Shown here piece after piece: positions 50,090-61,955 of a stretch of 64,000 bases of DNA. The DNA comes from Torreya grandis (Eukaryota > Streptophyta > Pinopsida > Cupressales > Taxaceae), in NCBI GenBank assembly GCA_037957365.1, contig JARHVA010000250.1:5799001-5863000 (forward strand), in the 5' to 3' direction. Each line of letters starts with the position of its first letter. Within the stretch, counting starts at the first letter, position 1. The notes below the pieces were generated by a model that made no database searches, was not told the DNA's origin, and saw nothing but the letters and a program-made list of their open reading frames with translations. Position numbers and translations under genes: made by a program.

Positions 50090-51599
50090 TGTAGTATGGT
50101 GGAGTGTTTTCACATAAAAAATGCACTGCCCTGAACCATAAATGATGTGCATTTTAGATTGGAATGACTTAACCCAACTAAACATTAAAAAAATACCCAA
50201 TTACAATAAAGGAATATTTTACAATAATTAAAATTGACAAATAAAGGGTTCTAAGAAGAATATTGGATTGTTTCAAAATTTATAGATTGTTTGAAGTTGA
50301 AATCAAGTGCAAACAGTTGAGAACAAAACCTAATAAAATTAGAAGAAATCAATAACTGTGAAAAATTGACTATGAATGGAATGCTAAGCTCCTAGTATGA
50401 CCAAGGGTAGAATGGTATGCTACTAGTAACTATGTACTTTCCCAAAATAAAATTGATGAGATCAATCATCTGCTCTTGGGATCTAAAACTCTTTCTTAAT
50501 TTGTTAGAATTTCATGTGCACAGGGCCTAAAATTAATGGTCGCATGGCCATATTTATGTTTTTTAACCGTAAAATACCATAAATTATTTTATGAGACCAT
50601 ATAAGATGAAAGGTAAAATTTTAGGTAGACCATCACAAATTATAAATATTATAATAAATATATTTTTTTTCTCTAACATTTTGTTAGCCTACTATGGCTT
50701 ATATTAACATTTGAAGGACAATGTTGAATAGATAATCGTCATAAAAAATTCATGATAGGTGGGATTAATCATCAAATTTAGGCCTTAACTGTGTGTCACC
50801 TAAAAATGGTTCCCTTTTATTGAAACCATAATCAATTCTCAAAACCTTGTAAGACCTTCATCCTTTGAAAATTTAGAAAATGACACTCTATATAGTTGAG
50901 CAAGCAACTTGTGTGATGCAATCCCTAATCTTCACATGACTTTTTACTACAAGAATAATTGGAAATGATGAAATATGAAGGCTCCAAATGCATTTATGTT
51001 TTTCAAATCAAATGCTAAACTTTTTCTTATCACTACCAACCTTTTCTTGGAACTCTTAATTTCAACTCACTTGTATTTCTTGCCCTACATGCAATAATGC
51101 ACGTGTGTATATATATACTTCTCAAATTCAAATTAGGACCCTATTGGCACACAAGTCAACACATAAAGAGTGGAAAAGCTGACAAAAAAAGGTACTAAAC
51201 TTGGGGAAAACAAAATAAAGGGCCAAAGTAATCCACAAAAAAAGGGACCAAAAGCATAGTGGTATGCTCCTAGTTTATTAGGAGTGTATCCATAAACTTT
51301 TGGTTAACTATGAGCATAGGTGTATGATTTTGGTTGATCAAGAAAATAGCAGTACACTTGTAATTACCCAGGAGCATACCACTATACTCATCACATAAGG
51401 CTAAAAAAATAAACTAGTGGGAGAAAGGGAATGCCAAGGAGAGAGATATAAGAGGAAGGAGAGGCAAACGAGGCTCAAAATAAAAAGACACACTCTAATA
51501 AGACCGTAATATGAACTAATAATTGATGGACATGCAATACTCTAAAATCAATGCAGACTGACATCTAAAATACCCTCAAACCCAAATTAGGTGTCTACA
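50090..51599 (-). mobile_element. Candidate LTR with element-C-like terminus
   Basis: On the minus strand starts TGTAGACACC (51,599), as do the element C LTRs, and ends CTACA at 50,090. After three bases comes TGGTGAACCCACATTG (50,071-50,086), a plausible primer-binding site. The body is not similar to element C's LTR. No partner LTR was found in the window. Contains several 'aggagcatacc' words in both orientations. Confidence 0.45.
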
Positions 51600-52819
51600 A
51601 TCTTAAATATTGTAAGATCTAATTACAATAGTTAAAATTTGAATGTGTAAATGCATGCCAAGAAGTGATAGATACTTCACCAAAAATATGATAAAGATCA
51701 TGAATAGATGTATAAAATGTCATAGGTACTTTTGTTAGGTATAAAACATCGTACGTAGTCTTAATAGATGATTAAAAAAAATTGAGATTGATATAACAAC
51801 CCTATTTGTTTGTTCTAGATATTTGATTCTTTCATTGCAATCTTCATGTTGTGAAAACTATAAATTGTAAAACAAATTTTTTGCTCATTTCCCTGGATTG
51901 ACAATAGTATCTAAAACTTTAAGAAAATAATGATTGTTTTGGGGCCAGTGTTATGGGTTAGCTAGGTTCTTAAACATTATCTAGTTATCAGGCCTCTAAA
52001 TATTAAACAACATAAAAATAGTAAATTATAAAGTTGATAACAATTAAAATGGCATACAAAATCTTAGGTTGTGCCCCAAAAGTGCTCCATAAGAAATACT
52101 ATCTCTAGACAGTCATAAATGCTATAGTGATTGTTTAATCTCTCTAAAATCATAGTGAAGACTCAACAATGCTTTAACAATATTTTGTGTGATGTCTAAA
52201 TGTTGTGTGTATTTAATGTTGAATGAACTGTAATGCTATTATATTAACATAAATTTTGAATTTAAGTTAGAACTCTATTAGCATGAAAACCAACATCCAA
52301 CCACTAGAAAGTGAAAAATACATGACCCAAAAGACAAGTGCGCTCTATCTTGGAAGAACCCGAAAGGTGGGCCTATGAATGTTGTGGACATTCCAGAAGG
52401 TGATAGGAGCATTGTCAATGATTTAAATGATGTGATATGAAAATTAAAAGAGAGAAAGAGAGAGGAGAGAGAAAGGGGGCCATAAGAAGAGGGGGACATG
52501 AAAAAAAACTTGATACACATATCAATAACACATACTTCAAACCATTATCGATAAATAAACAAGTACAATATAATCATGTAGTTTAACAACTAATAAATGC
52601 CTAGGGGCCATTTTTAGATGCCTACACAGGGGTGACTTATAAAGCATTACATGCTCTAAAATATTTTCCAATGGATAGAGTGGCTAAAGGGTGAGAAGCC
52701 TAGAGTGATGGATTACATTCATTATTCCTTCACCATGTTTAAAAATATTTACGGTGATTTTATGTTAAGTGGGCCCTCTCACCTTATGATTATTACTAAA
52801 AGACAAAAAAAATGTCATC
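51600..52819. other. Unassigned region
   Basis: About 1.2 kb without recognisable coding motif or repeat partner. Contains a purine-rich run at about 52,442-52,480. Confidence 0.4.
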
Positions 52820-54180
52820 AAAATAATGACTAGATGAGATGGATTAAACACACAAGTAAAATCACACACACATTAATGTGGGGGTTCCACTTAGATCAAT
52901 TGTGAACACTTAAAATTCATCTACTTATTATCTTGTGACTTTCCTAGCAAACAACCTCAATCCCTTTGTCAGTGGGACATCATCATTCATCAATAACTCC
53001 ACCCATGTTGTGGATTTTATTAAAGATAGAAAAAGTAGAAGATGGTGATATTGTGGTTAGTTTTCATGAAGCTATTAAGATTGTCAAGAACCAGAGTGAT
53101 GATGAGATGATTAACCTTGTTGAGCTTTGCCTCAAGTCCACTTTCTTTACTCTTAGTGAGGTGGTATATGAGCAATTAAATGGGGTCATAATGAGCTTTC
53201 CTCTTTCTCTAGTGGTTCTCAACATGTTTACAAAGCATTTTAAAGATATGGCTCTTCAATCCTTTCCTCTTAAACCATGACAGTGGAAATGATATGTGGA
53301 TGACACAAATGGTAGTTGGCAACATGGCTTGGAGAGAATTCCACATGCATATTAATGACATATTTGTGAACATCAGACTCACTAAGGAGGTGGAATATGA
53401 TGACTGAATACCATTTTTAGATGTCATTATTTTAAGGAAAAGTGATGGCTCATTATCTTGATAGGCATACAAAAAAACACTCATACACACCTTTATTTAT
53501 ATGCTATCTCTCACCACCACCCAACTCAAAATGCAGGGGTTCTAAGGACAACTGCTAGAGCCTTTGAGATATTTGATGAGTAACATTTAGAGCAAAAACT
53601 TGAGTATTTGAGGGTAGTCTTCAAGAAAATGACTATAAGGCAAACAAATCTCTCTAAGGCTTTCCAATTAGTAAGAGGTAATAGTGAGTAATGTTTGAAG
53701 GACACATAAACATCCATAGCTTCACAAGTTTTCCTACCATATATTGGGGGAATCTCCAACAAGACCTCTAGGGTTCTAGAGGAATAATATAAAACATATC
53801 TTTTTACCAACAAAACAGGGAAAAGGTTAAGGTTGACCAAAGATAAGTTTATATTGAAGATTAAGAGTGATGTATATCATATTGAGTGTTCACGTGGCAT
53901 TCCACATATTGTAGAGCAAGGAGATCAATCAAGTCATGGGTCAGAGAGAGTAATAAAGATGTATAATATGAAAGGACTAAGAAAACAACTTGCATTGAGC
54001 ACTATTATTCCATCTAGCATAACATAAAAATTGAGGACATCAAGGTTAAAATGATTGAAGATCATTACTTCAAGCATAAATTAAGAGAAGTTGTAGAGAT
54101 AAATGAATGTGATAGAATCCTTGTCCCAAGCCTATTTCCCAATGACCCCTTTAATATAATAGCTCACCCCCACGACACAT
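52820..54180 (+). pseudogene. Penelope-like retroelement (reverse transcriptase plus GIY-YIG endonuclease), relic
   Basis: Plus-strand relic of an EN(+) Penelope-like element. The order is 'VPLRSIVNT' and 'LANNLNPFV' (52,888-52,970), 'DGDIVVSF', then 'EVVYEQLNGVIMSFPLSLVV' (family: Y.Q..GvaMGSPLSP), 'ALQSFPLKP' and the catalytic YVDDT at 53,293-53,307. 'PFLDVIIL' follows near 53,409, and the 'QVFLPYIGGISN' thumb-side segment near 53,730. The endonuclease domain comes last: 'SDVYHIECSRGIPHIVEQGD' (53,866-53,930) where the family has GVY..C.CG..YIGET, then 'HNIKIEDIKVKMIEDHYFKHK' leading into 'LREVVEIN' (to about 54,106). Such elements prime on nicked DNA and telomeric ends. At least three frameshifts and many stops inactivate it. 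Most of the N-terminal part is missing. Plant cases are known mainly from conifers (Dryad). Confidence 0.85.
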
Positions 54181-54705
54181 TATAATTGTCACCCTTATAC
54201 CCCTCTGTGCCCATTCTCTATATAAGATAGATGGACACTGAAACAAAGATGATGATATGGTTTAAGTCAAGCACATATACCCATTATTCACAGCACTAAG
54301 TCTACCCCTTCTCAACACAAAATTTTAAACTTTTATGGCAATTTAATTAGTATGGTATAACTATTAATTTTTGTATAAGTTGTAACTATTAACTATATTT
54401 AATTTTCCTTTTTTGAGACCCAAATGACATCACATACAACTTAACTAGAGTTGTGTAGAATTAGCTCTAATCCTTATTACCATTTCTATCCATCATGATG
54501 ATGGGCCACTTAAATAACTCAAAAATTAATGTTAAAAATTATTTTTAGAGATCATAGATTTTATTTGATATGTTATAAAAAAGTTTTAGATAAACTGTGT
54601 ACAAAATTTTAATTGAAGTTTCAGCTCACAACATGTGATCCATCATTAGGAGAAAAACATATGTCTGAACAACTAAACTTGGACTTCATTTATAGATGAG
54701 GTGTA
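54181..54705. other. Unassigned region
   Basis: 3' flank of the Penelope-like element. No terminal repeat of that element was identified and no other feature is visible. Confidence 0.35.
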
Positions 54706-54915
54706 TGTGGATTGAAAATAACTCTTAAAAACTAGTTGTTGTAAAAAGTTAGTAGTTGCAAAAAAGTTAAAAACATTTCCTCTAATTTTTTTTTTTTTTA
54801 CTTTTTGACTTGATCATTGTTAACATTAGAGAAATTTTTGTTAAGACATTGATTTCTAATTTTTTTGCAACAACTTTTTATAATAGCTAGTTTTTAACAA
54901 TTATCTCCAATCCAC
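54706..54915. repeat. Imperfect inverted repeat, about 65-bp arms
   Basis: The left arm from 54,706 ('tgtggattgaaaataa...aaaactagttgttgtaaaaag') pairs with the right arm ending near 54,915 ('ctttttataatagctagttttt...attatctccaatccac'). The loop is T-rich. It looks like an old foldback or MITE. No clear target-site duplication. Confidence 0.7.
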
Positions 54916-55205
54916 CAAGTAACACTCATTGATCTAATAAATTCACTTGTTCATACATATATTTTTACCTATTTCAGATCAAGTGGGTTATAAATTTCTA
55001 CACAATATATCTAAAACCCCACTATAATATAATTATCTCCAATACACCAGCAAATACCTATTGACCAAAAAATGAAGTCCATGTTCACTTGTTCATACAT
55101 ATATTTTTACCAATGATGGATCACCCCACTCTAATACAATTATCTCCAATCCTTTACCTATGATGGATCACTTCACTATAATACAATTATCTCCAATCCA
55201 CCAAA
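54895..55205. repeat. Degenerate direct repeats ('aattatctccaatccacc')
   Basis: The word 'aattatctccaat.cacc' or a close form recurs at about 54,898, 55,029, 55,137 and 55,184. Two of the units also share 'cacttgttcatacatatat' followed by 'ttttacc'. The first copy overlaps the right arm of the preceding inverted repeat. Confidence 0.75.
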
Positions 55206-55268
55206 GAACATGAGTTTTTACCTTCGGCCCTTCCAATATATATGTATATATAAAATTAAAAAAAATAA

Positions 55269-56389
55269 GGGCTGTGTAGCAGCTAATCCCTATATTTGAA
55301 TAAAAAATTGTTTACAGTTGAGTATTTATCCATAAGCATAAGAATTGTAACGTGACTAGTCTTGTTGCTTAATATTTTATATTGAATTACATATAATTGA
55401 ATTAATTAAATTGTGTTTGTGTACATGTACTTAATATGTGGTAGTTTTCTTACCAGACCACATGATTAAGTTGCAAAATATTAATAATATTTATTCATAA
55501 CCAATAAATGTTACCTAATATTGGTAGTATTTATTCGTAATTGAACATAAAATTAGTGTTATATTGATATTATGTTGTCGTATGAAAATTAATATATTGA
55601 TATTTTTGAGAATTTAATTGATAAAATTTATTATTATCATTAGGATTTTTATAATATGACTTAATAATTTATTTCATTAACATACAATTGTTGAAATTTA
55701 AAATTTAAATTAATGATATACATTTATTATATTTTAGAGAATTGAATTATTCAAATTAATGATCTTACTTTGAAATGGGAAACAAATATCATTATAGAGA
55801 TTCAAATTGTTATGATTAACAAGGGCCCCGTAGTGGCTAGTTCTTGCCTTTGAATTGAAATTTGTTTATGGTTGAGTATTTATTCATAAGTATAAGAATT
55901 GATATGTGGCTAGTCTTATCATTAAATATTTTATATTGAATTTTGTATAATTGAATTAATTAAATCATGTTTGTGGACACGTAGTTAATAGATGATAGTT
56001 TTTTTATCAGACCACGTGATTAAGTTGCAAAACATTAATAATATTTATTCATAACCAATAAATGTTACCTAGCATTGGTAGTATTTATTTGTAATTGAAC
56101 ACAAAAATAATGTTATATTAATATTACATTATCATATAAAAATTAATATATGAATATATTGATATTTTAGAAAATTTAATTCATAAAATTTATAATATTG
56201 TTATCATTAGGATTTTTATAATATGACTTGATATTTCGTTTCATTAGCATGTAATTATTGAAATTTAAAATTTAAATTACTTATTTATTTTTATTATGTT
56301 GTAAAGAATTGAATTATTCATATTAATGATTTTATTTTGAAATGAGAAAAAAATATAATTATAGAGATTCAAATTATTGTGATTAATAA
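55269..56389. repeat. Tandem duplication of a 555-bp unit
   Basis: Copy 1 (55,269 to about 55,822) and copy 2 (about 55,823-56,389) align end to end. Shared phrases include 'gttgagtatttat.cataag', 'ttgaattaattaaat', 'tattcataaccaataaatg', 'atcattaggattttta' and 'gaattgaattattca'. About 85% identical by eye. AT-rich, no coding potential. Two copies only. Confidence 0.92.
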
Positions 56390-56715
56390 AAGTCATAAAG
56401 AAGATGAAGGATTTTACAAAATAATTTAAAAATTACACATTTTTAAGTATTAATGGTATAGTTGAAAATTGTGATATTAATATTAGAAACAAATTCATTC
56501 ATAATTTCCAAAATGTATTTTAATAAATAATTTATTTATGAAAATAAGTAGCATTTATGATAAGATATTGCCTAAGTAGCATTTATGATAAAATTTCACA
56601 TATTCAACAATTAATTAATATTTTAGAATTTTTTTGGAATGTATTGAATTAAATATTATTCACAATAAAAAATGACTAATGACAAATATTTACAATAAAA
56701 AAAATATATAACTAG

Positions 56716-56865
56716 CATACCTATCTTAGATAAATCTATGTAAAAGACGGTGAGAGATATCATTCTCGAAACGCTTATATTATAGTCACAAATTTAATAT
56801 AATATAGGCACCTCGAGAATGATATCTCTCGGTATTTTTTATATATATTCATCTAAGTTAGATAC
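56716..56865. mobile_element. 150-bp foldback MITE with ACTAG target duplication
   Basis: Arms of about 65 bp in inverted orientation. The core 'gagagatatcattctcga' (56,752-56,769) is exactly mirrored at 56,813-56,830. The outer ends 'TACCTATCTTAGAT' and the mirrored 'TATCTAACTTAGAT' agree at 12 of 14 positions. ACTAG stands on both sides (56,711-56,715 and 56,866-56,870) as a perfect 5-bp target-site duplication. No coding capacity. Superfamily not assigned. Confidence 0.82.
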
Positions 56866-56989
56866 ACTAGTAGCATCCATGCATATTGTGTATTTATTCA
56901 ACTATTCATAAAAATTTTAATGTATAATATACATAACATTAAATCATCCAAAAGTGTAATGTACATAAGATGAAATGGAAAACAATTGA

Positions 56990-57119
56990 AACATTTGTAA
57001 GTCATCCACATGTATAATATAAATAAGATAAAATGCTTAAACTAAAGAATTGTTTAAGCATCATGTGTAATATAAATAAGATAAAATGCTTAAACTTAAG
57101 AATCATGTGTAATATAAAT
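56990..57119. repeat. Short tandem repeat near Helitron 3' end
   Basis: The unit 'atgtgtaatataaataagat' followed by 'aaaatgcttaaac' occurs twice and partly a third time (57,009-57,117), spaced about 53 and 43 bp. Close to the end of the Helitron gene. Confidence 0.8.
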
Positions 57120-57129
57120 TTGTGATAAG

Positions 57130-58720
57130 TGCATGGCATTATTTATCCTCTAAAATTTTCAATCTCTCTTCCTCAGCTTTTTATTTGAAAAGTTGTTTTC
57201 CTTTTTTCAGTTTTTCATAGCGGTCATATGTAAATGGCGGTAATATTCTTAGTCCTTCCAAGGACTTTACACAAGATATATCCACAAATGTTAACCCTAT
57301 TCTTTCTTTTTGACCTATATTATTGTGGCTTTTGGAAGAGTCAAACCTTGTGATTTGTGTATTATTAATGTTCAAGCCAACCATAAGGGTAGTTAGTTTG
57401 TTTGTCCCTTTGTATTGGTAAAATCAAAATTGTATGTGGAGTTTCATCTTCAAATAGTATTCTTGAGTAACTATCAAACTCAACCATAACATATATCAGT
57501 GGTTGTGGTGAGGCACTCCCAGGTTTATACATTATACTTCTAATATAACCTAGAGTTCCATTTACAAGACCTACTTCTATCCAAAGAGTGGAGGTTAAAA
57601 TGACCCATGCATCCTTAGCAATTAGTAGCTCCATATCAAGTGCATCATTTTGACCTCCTATTGGTGCATTGGTACTATTTACCTTATTTACAATGCTACG
57701 TGCAATAGGTTATTTTAATGAATATAATTTTCTTTTCTTATGGTTATGCACATTATCATTTATGGCAAATAAATGAATACTACTGTCAAATTCTTTATTG
57801 ATGGCTCTATCTATTCTAACATTGGTTCTTATCATCAATAACTTGCAATCATCAATTGTCAGATTTTCATCTCTAAGATTTGTGAGAAGCTGATGAAACC
57901 TTTGTTAGTCCTCACTTTCTCCTTCTTGTCTAAATATTTTATCTAAAGTAAAAATTGTTTTGAATTTTTCCCATAATAGTTTTGCACACTTGTTACTAAA
58001 ATATGGTGGTCTATAACTAACAGGAGGCAATTGTCCCAAATATCCAACCAAAATCATATATATATACCTCCAAAACTCATGTCTGTATTCTTAGGAAACT
58101 CTTCATGAAGTAGAGAGTTTATGTTTTGTAGCAAAGTTTGTCCAATGAAGCTCATTTCATCAATCAATGTGTATTTTATGTGGTATATCTCTTCTTGGAA
58201 TGTTGTAAGTCTTGTTCCTTATAATTCAACAAAATCTGTGATAGGGATTTGGAATTGTGAATGGATGGTTGATGCACAAATATTGAATATCATAACTCCA
58301 GTTGGGGTAAGTAATAAAAATAAAGAACACTTTGGGAATGCTACATATTGAAGATATTGATAAATGGCACCAATTAGAAATGATTTCCCTGTTCCTGATG
58401 TTGCTTGAATTATCATGCATAATGGTAAAGTCTTTTGACCATGATGATAATGTGTCATAATTATATCTAGTGTTTTTTCTTCTTTAGCACCTAACATTCC
58501 ATAATGCATATTTGGTTCTATATCATCATCTATGAGAAACCCATTATTTTTTATGGTGTTTATGAAATTTATCACTTTATTTGTGTATTATTCACCTCAA
58601 TATTAATTATTCCATGGTGTTTTTCTATCAATATCTCTTTTTCCCAACATATTTATTTCAATAACTTCCATAATTTGGCCATGTTGTAGCCTAGATATGA
58701 TTTCCCACTCATGTTCCATT
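57130..58720 (-). pseudogene. Helitron Pif1-like helicase domain
   Basis: Minus-strand C-terminal half of a Helitron RepHel protein. Walker A is 'ATSGTGKSFLIGAI' (58,380-58,425). Walker B is 'YTLIDEMSFIGQTLL' (58,120-58,180). The next motif, 'ILVGYLGQLPPVSYRPP', has Tyr for the usual Asp in GDF.QLPPV. Further down come 'IFRQEGESED', 'LVNGTLGYIRSI' (57,365-57,634), 'ERIGLTFVDISCVKSL' and the end near 57,180-57,130. The helicase unwinds DNA during rolling-circle transposition. Long stretches remain open (58,219-58,575 and 57,365-57,634), so decay is moderate, but frame breaks and stops are present. Confidence 0.9.
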
Positions 58721-60780
58721 GTGTTTTATTAAAGTGGGGCAGTATCCTTGTGTTCAAAATCACTATGATTTTTAGCATCTTTTGGAATAGTCCTTCTCTC
58801 AACATGCTAAGGATTATAATTGAAAGACTCTTAATTTGATATTATTGCATCATCATCAAGTCTAATATCTCTTTGTATATAATGAAATGGCTTGTAAAGT
58901 AATAATTCTAACCAACAAAAATCAACCCATTTATGTGATTCATGTCTAGGGATGGAGGCAAACCTTGGGAATACTTTTAAAATAGATGTGATACTCCTTG
59001 CCTCTCATTTGTTATCTCTTTTTTGCCTTGGATTATATGTGAAAGATCTAGCTACCTCAATAAGTGAAATGCTTTCCATGGAAAAAGGCCTATTTTTATA
59101 TCCATCAATGAAAGATTTTGTATGTTCATCATGGTCATCTTCATCTTTTTTAACTACCAGTTTGAACACCTCACACAAAAAATTAAAATTGATAAATACT
59201 TTACTGCTCTCCGCTAACAGAAGCTCTAACAACATGTGACATGTTTCTTGTGCCCTAATGTCTCTTTCAGCAATCATTTTAGTTAGAAGTCTTATATCTT
59301 CTCTTATTTTTGATTCATATATTTTTTATGTTTGCAAGTCATATAAACATTTGATGATAAGTTTCAGAGTTCTTATCTACTTTTGCTATATATTTGGTAA
59401 TATACTTGACTATAACATGTTTTGAAAGAATAGGCTGCCAATTTACGTTTGCTCTCCATAGTTGTAGTATGTAGCGATTGTGTGTATTTACTCTATCATC
59501 ATTTCTTACAGGCTCAAACTTTTTATCTCCTGTCTCTGAGTCTTGATATAGTTTTGATCCCTCAAGATTCAATGGCCATGGTGCATTGTACCTATAATAA
59601 ATAACTTGATTGTTAGTTCTTGCACACATATTACTTTTAATAGCTATAAAATAAAACTATTTGAGTGATTGAACATATTACCTACAAATCATTCTTCCTC
59701 TTTTCTTACATAGGCAAACACCCTCTCTACACATCATATGTCATTCTACACAATTGAGTAGCTCTTAATAGTCACGTTCCATATCAACCTATGTAAGTTG
59801 TCTTGCATTTTGAAGACATGGATGCTGAGTAAAATTTTGTAATGCCTACAATTCATAATATATAATAAATTATTAATTACATTGAGAAAATAATAATATT
59901 AGTAAAAAACAAAGTTTTGGCGAGGATTGATAATATACCTATATATTTCTTTGCTGTGGATCTTCCTGAGTATTCCATGCATGAACAATAGAATGGAAGT
60001 ATTTCTCAACATTTTTTCATTCATAATCATTTGTCCAATCAAGATTGTCCATATTTGGTGCTACTTCTAACCATATGAATCCATGCACATGTGGTGAACC
60101 TCTATGTTTCCATTCATATCTATACCAATAATCTTTTACTTTCATTCCTTTTTATAATATCTCCTTACAAAAAGTTGTATGTTGCAAGTGCATGTATTAT
60201 GCCACTATACAAGGTTAATCAATAATATTTTGTCTTCACCAATTTTGGGCTTCTCGGGGATTTGTTGGTTTTGTTCCTAGCATTAGCACATGCAAATCAA
60301 TCCAATACATATCAATTGCACTTAAAGTAAAGAAAATGGTATGTGACCCAAGTTGATGCAACATGTCAATTAATTCACCGTAACATTTTGCCTAATAGGA
60401 CCTTGTACCCCTCAAGGTGGTTCCAAACCACATCAAATGATTGATTAAATGTGAATGGGGCACATTATCCATATGCTCACACAACTCATAGATGGTGATT
60501 ACCATATCTTGAAGGTTCTTTTTCACAAAGACTGCTGATGATTTTTGTGCATGATGTCTCATGATCATGTTCATCATGTAATATCTAAATCATGGGTGTC
60601 AGTCAAAATAGTGATCCCTATATCAAAATAAATGTTTAATAAATTCATGTAGATGTATTCATCTCAACCGTGGTTCTATCAAATCACATCTTCCACTAGG
60701 AAATAATGTTGGAAATGCAATATCAAGTAAGCCTAATGTGACATACTCATTGATAGGAAATGCTCCAATCCCCGGGCAAT
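58721..60780 (-). pseudogene. Helitron Rep (HUH nuclease) domain
   Basis: Minus-strand middle part. From the N-side: 'GIGAFPINEY' followed by 'AFPTLFPSG' (just below 60,780), 'RHHAQKSSAVFVKKNLQDM' and 'LMWFGTTLRGTRSY' (60,392-60,577). The metal-binding 'HRGSPHVHGFIWLE' is at about 60,066-60,110. Then come 'RNDDRVNTHNRYILQLWRAN' and 'VKYITKYIAK' (59,383-59,415), which keeps both tyrosines of the Helitron Y2 motif, followed by 'RDIRAQETCHMLLELLL' (59,210-59,277). The HVH and two Tyr residues are the nuclease's catalytic residues and appear intact. Stops at TGA for expected Arg or Trp occur near 60,600-60,660, so the copy is broken. Confidence 0.9.
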
Positions 60781-61955
60781 TGTAGTCATATAAAATGCAA
60801 AAAATGGTAACTTGAGTGTGGTTTGTGACACCCAACCCATAGGTCCCTCTTGTTTGATCTCATGACCCTCATAGGCATTTTTCATTGATTCCTAGTCATC
60901 TGTAGCCTTCCAAACTTGATCCCAACTGAGCCAAAATCCTTTTTCCATGACTAATCCATCCCCCCAAGTTTTGTTAGCTTAAGAATATAGAACCACACTT
61001 AGACTATAGCATCAGTGCCACTCCTGTCCACTTTCAGTGCTCCTATCCAAGTGCATTTTTGGCTTCAACAGTTAGTTTCTTCCTATTCTCCATCTTTCTC
61101 CTTGTTGGCCTAATGCGAGCACATTTAACCTATGACCAATAGATCCCTATAAAATCCCATTCAAATATCATTTGGAAGGGGCTAGAAATATCACTAAGAA
61201 AGAAAGAATACAAGTAAGACTACTCAAGCAATCTTCCCTATTCTCTACATACATCCATCTAATACAATTACAAGCTTATCCAAATCTTACACCAGTCCCT
61301 AGCCACCTCAAGCACATCTAGTTTAGCATTTTGAATATTCATACACTCTATTGCATAAAGCACACCAAGTGGGAGAACTACATCTGACTTAGAGTATTAG
61401 TATGTAGGTAGCATGCCCACACAAGGGGTGTGGATACACGTTCTGTGAATCTTACACACACTAACCCCCATTTTTATCAAAATTGGTCAAAGCACAATGG
61501 AGTATAGGGTTTGAAGAGAAAAACTACTCTACAAGGAGCTCTATAGACTTCCAGCTGTTGAAACTTCATGGATAGGGTCACACAGACCTGGTGAACAAAA
61601 CCCAAAAAGCTTAGATCCTTAGGACAACAATGATAGAGGTGGACTACAACACTGGTGTCACTCCTATCCACTTTTGGTGCTCCTATTCAATCATAAAATG
61701 AAGGTCAGATCTTAGTTTTCAATGGTGTCCTAGTCTTACACAATGAATCTCAGACCCTATCTCCGCCATATCAGTCAATTTCTAGCTAAGTCTTATTTTC
61801 TCCCTCTTATTACTATTTCTAGAAAGGTCAAAATTGCAATCTAATTTACACAAAGTAGTAGCTTAATTATTGCATATTTATTTATTGATTTTACTACTCA
61901 TACCCTTTAACTAAATTAGGAATTAAACACAAATATTCCCAAAAAGGTTAAATCA
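60781..61955. mobile_element. Solo LTR inserted in the Helitron gene
   Basis: A 1,175-bp segment beginning TGTAGTCATA and ending TTAAATCA, flanked by GCAAT (60,776-60,780) and CCAAT (61,956-61,960), a 5-bp target duplication with one change. Removing it with one flank copy joins the conserved Helitron segment 'TLIDW' to 'PGIGAFPINEY' without loss of frame. No internal coding motif was seen. TG...CA ends plus 5-bp duplication fit a solo LTR of 1.2 kb. Strand and family are unknown. Confidence 0.75.
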
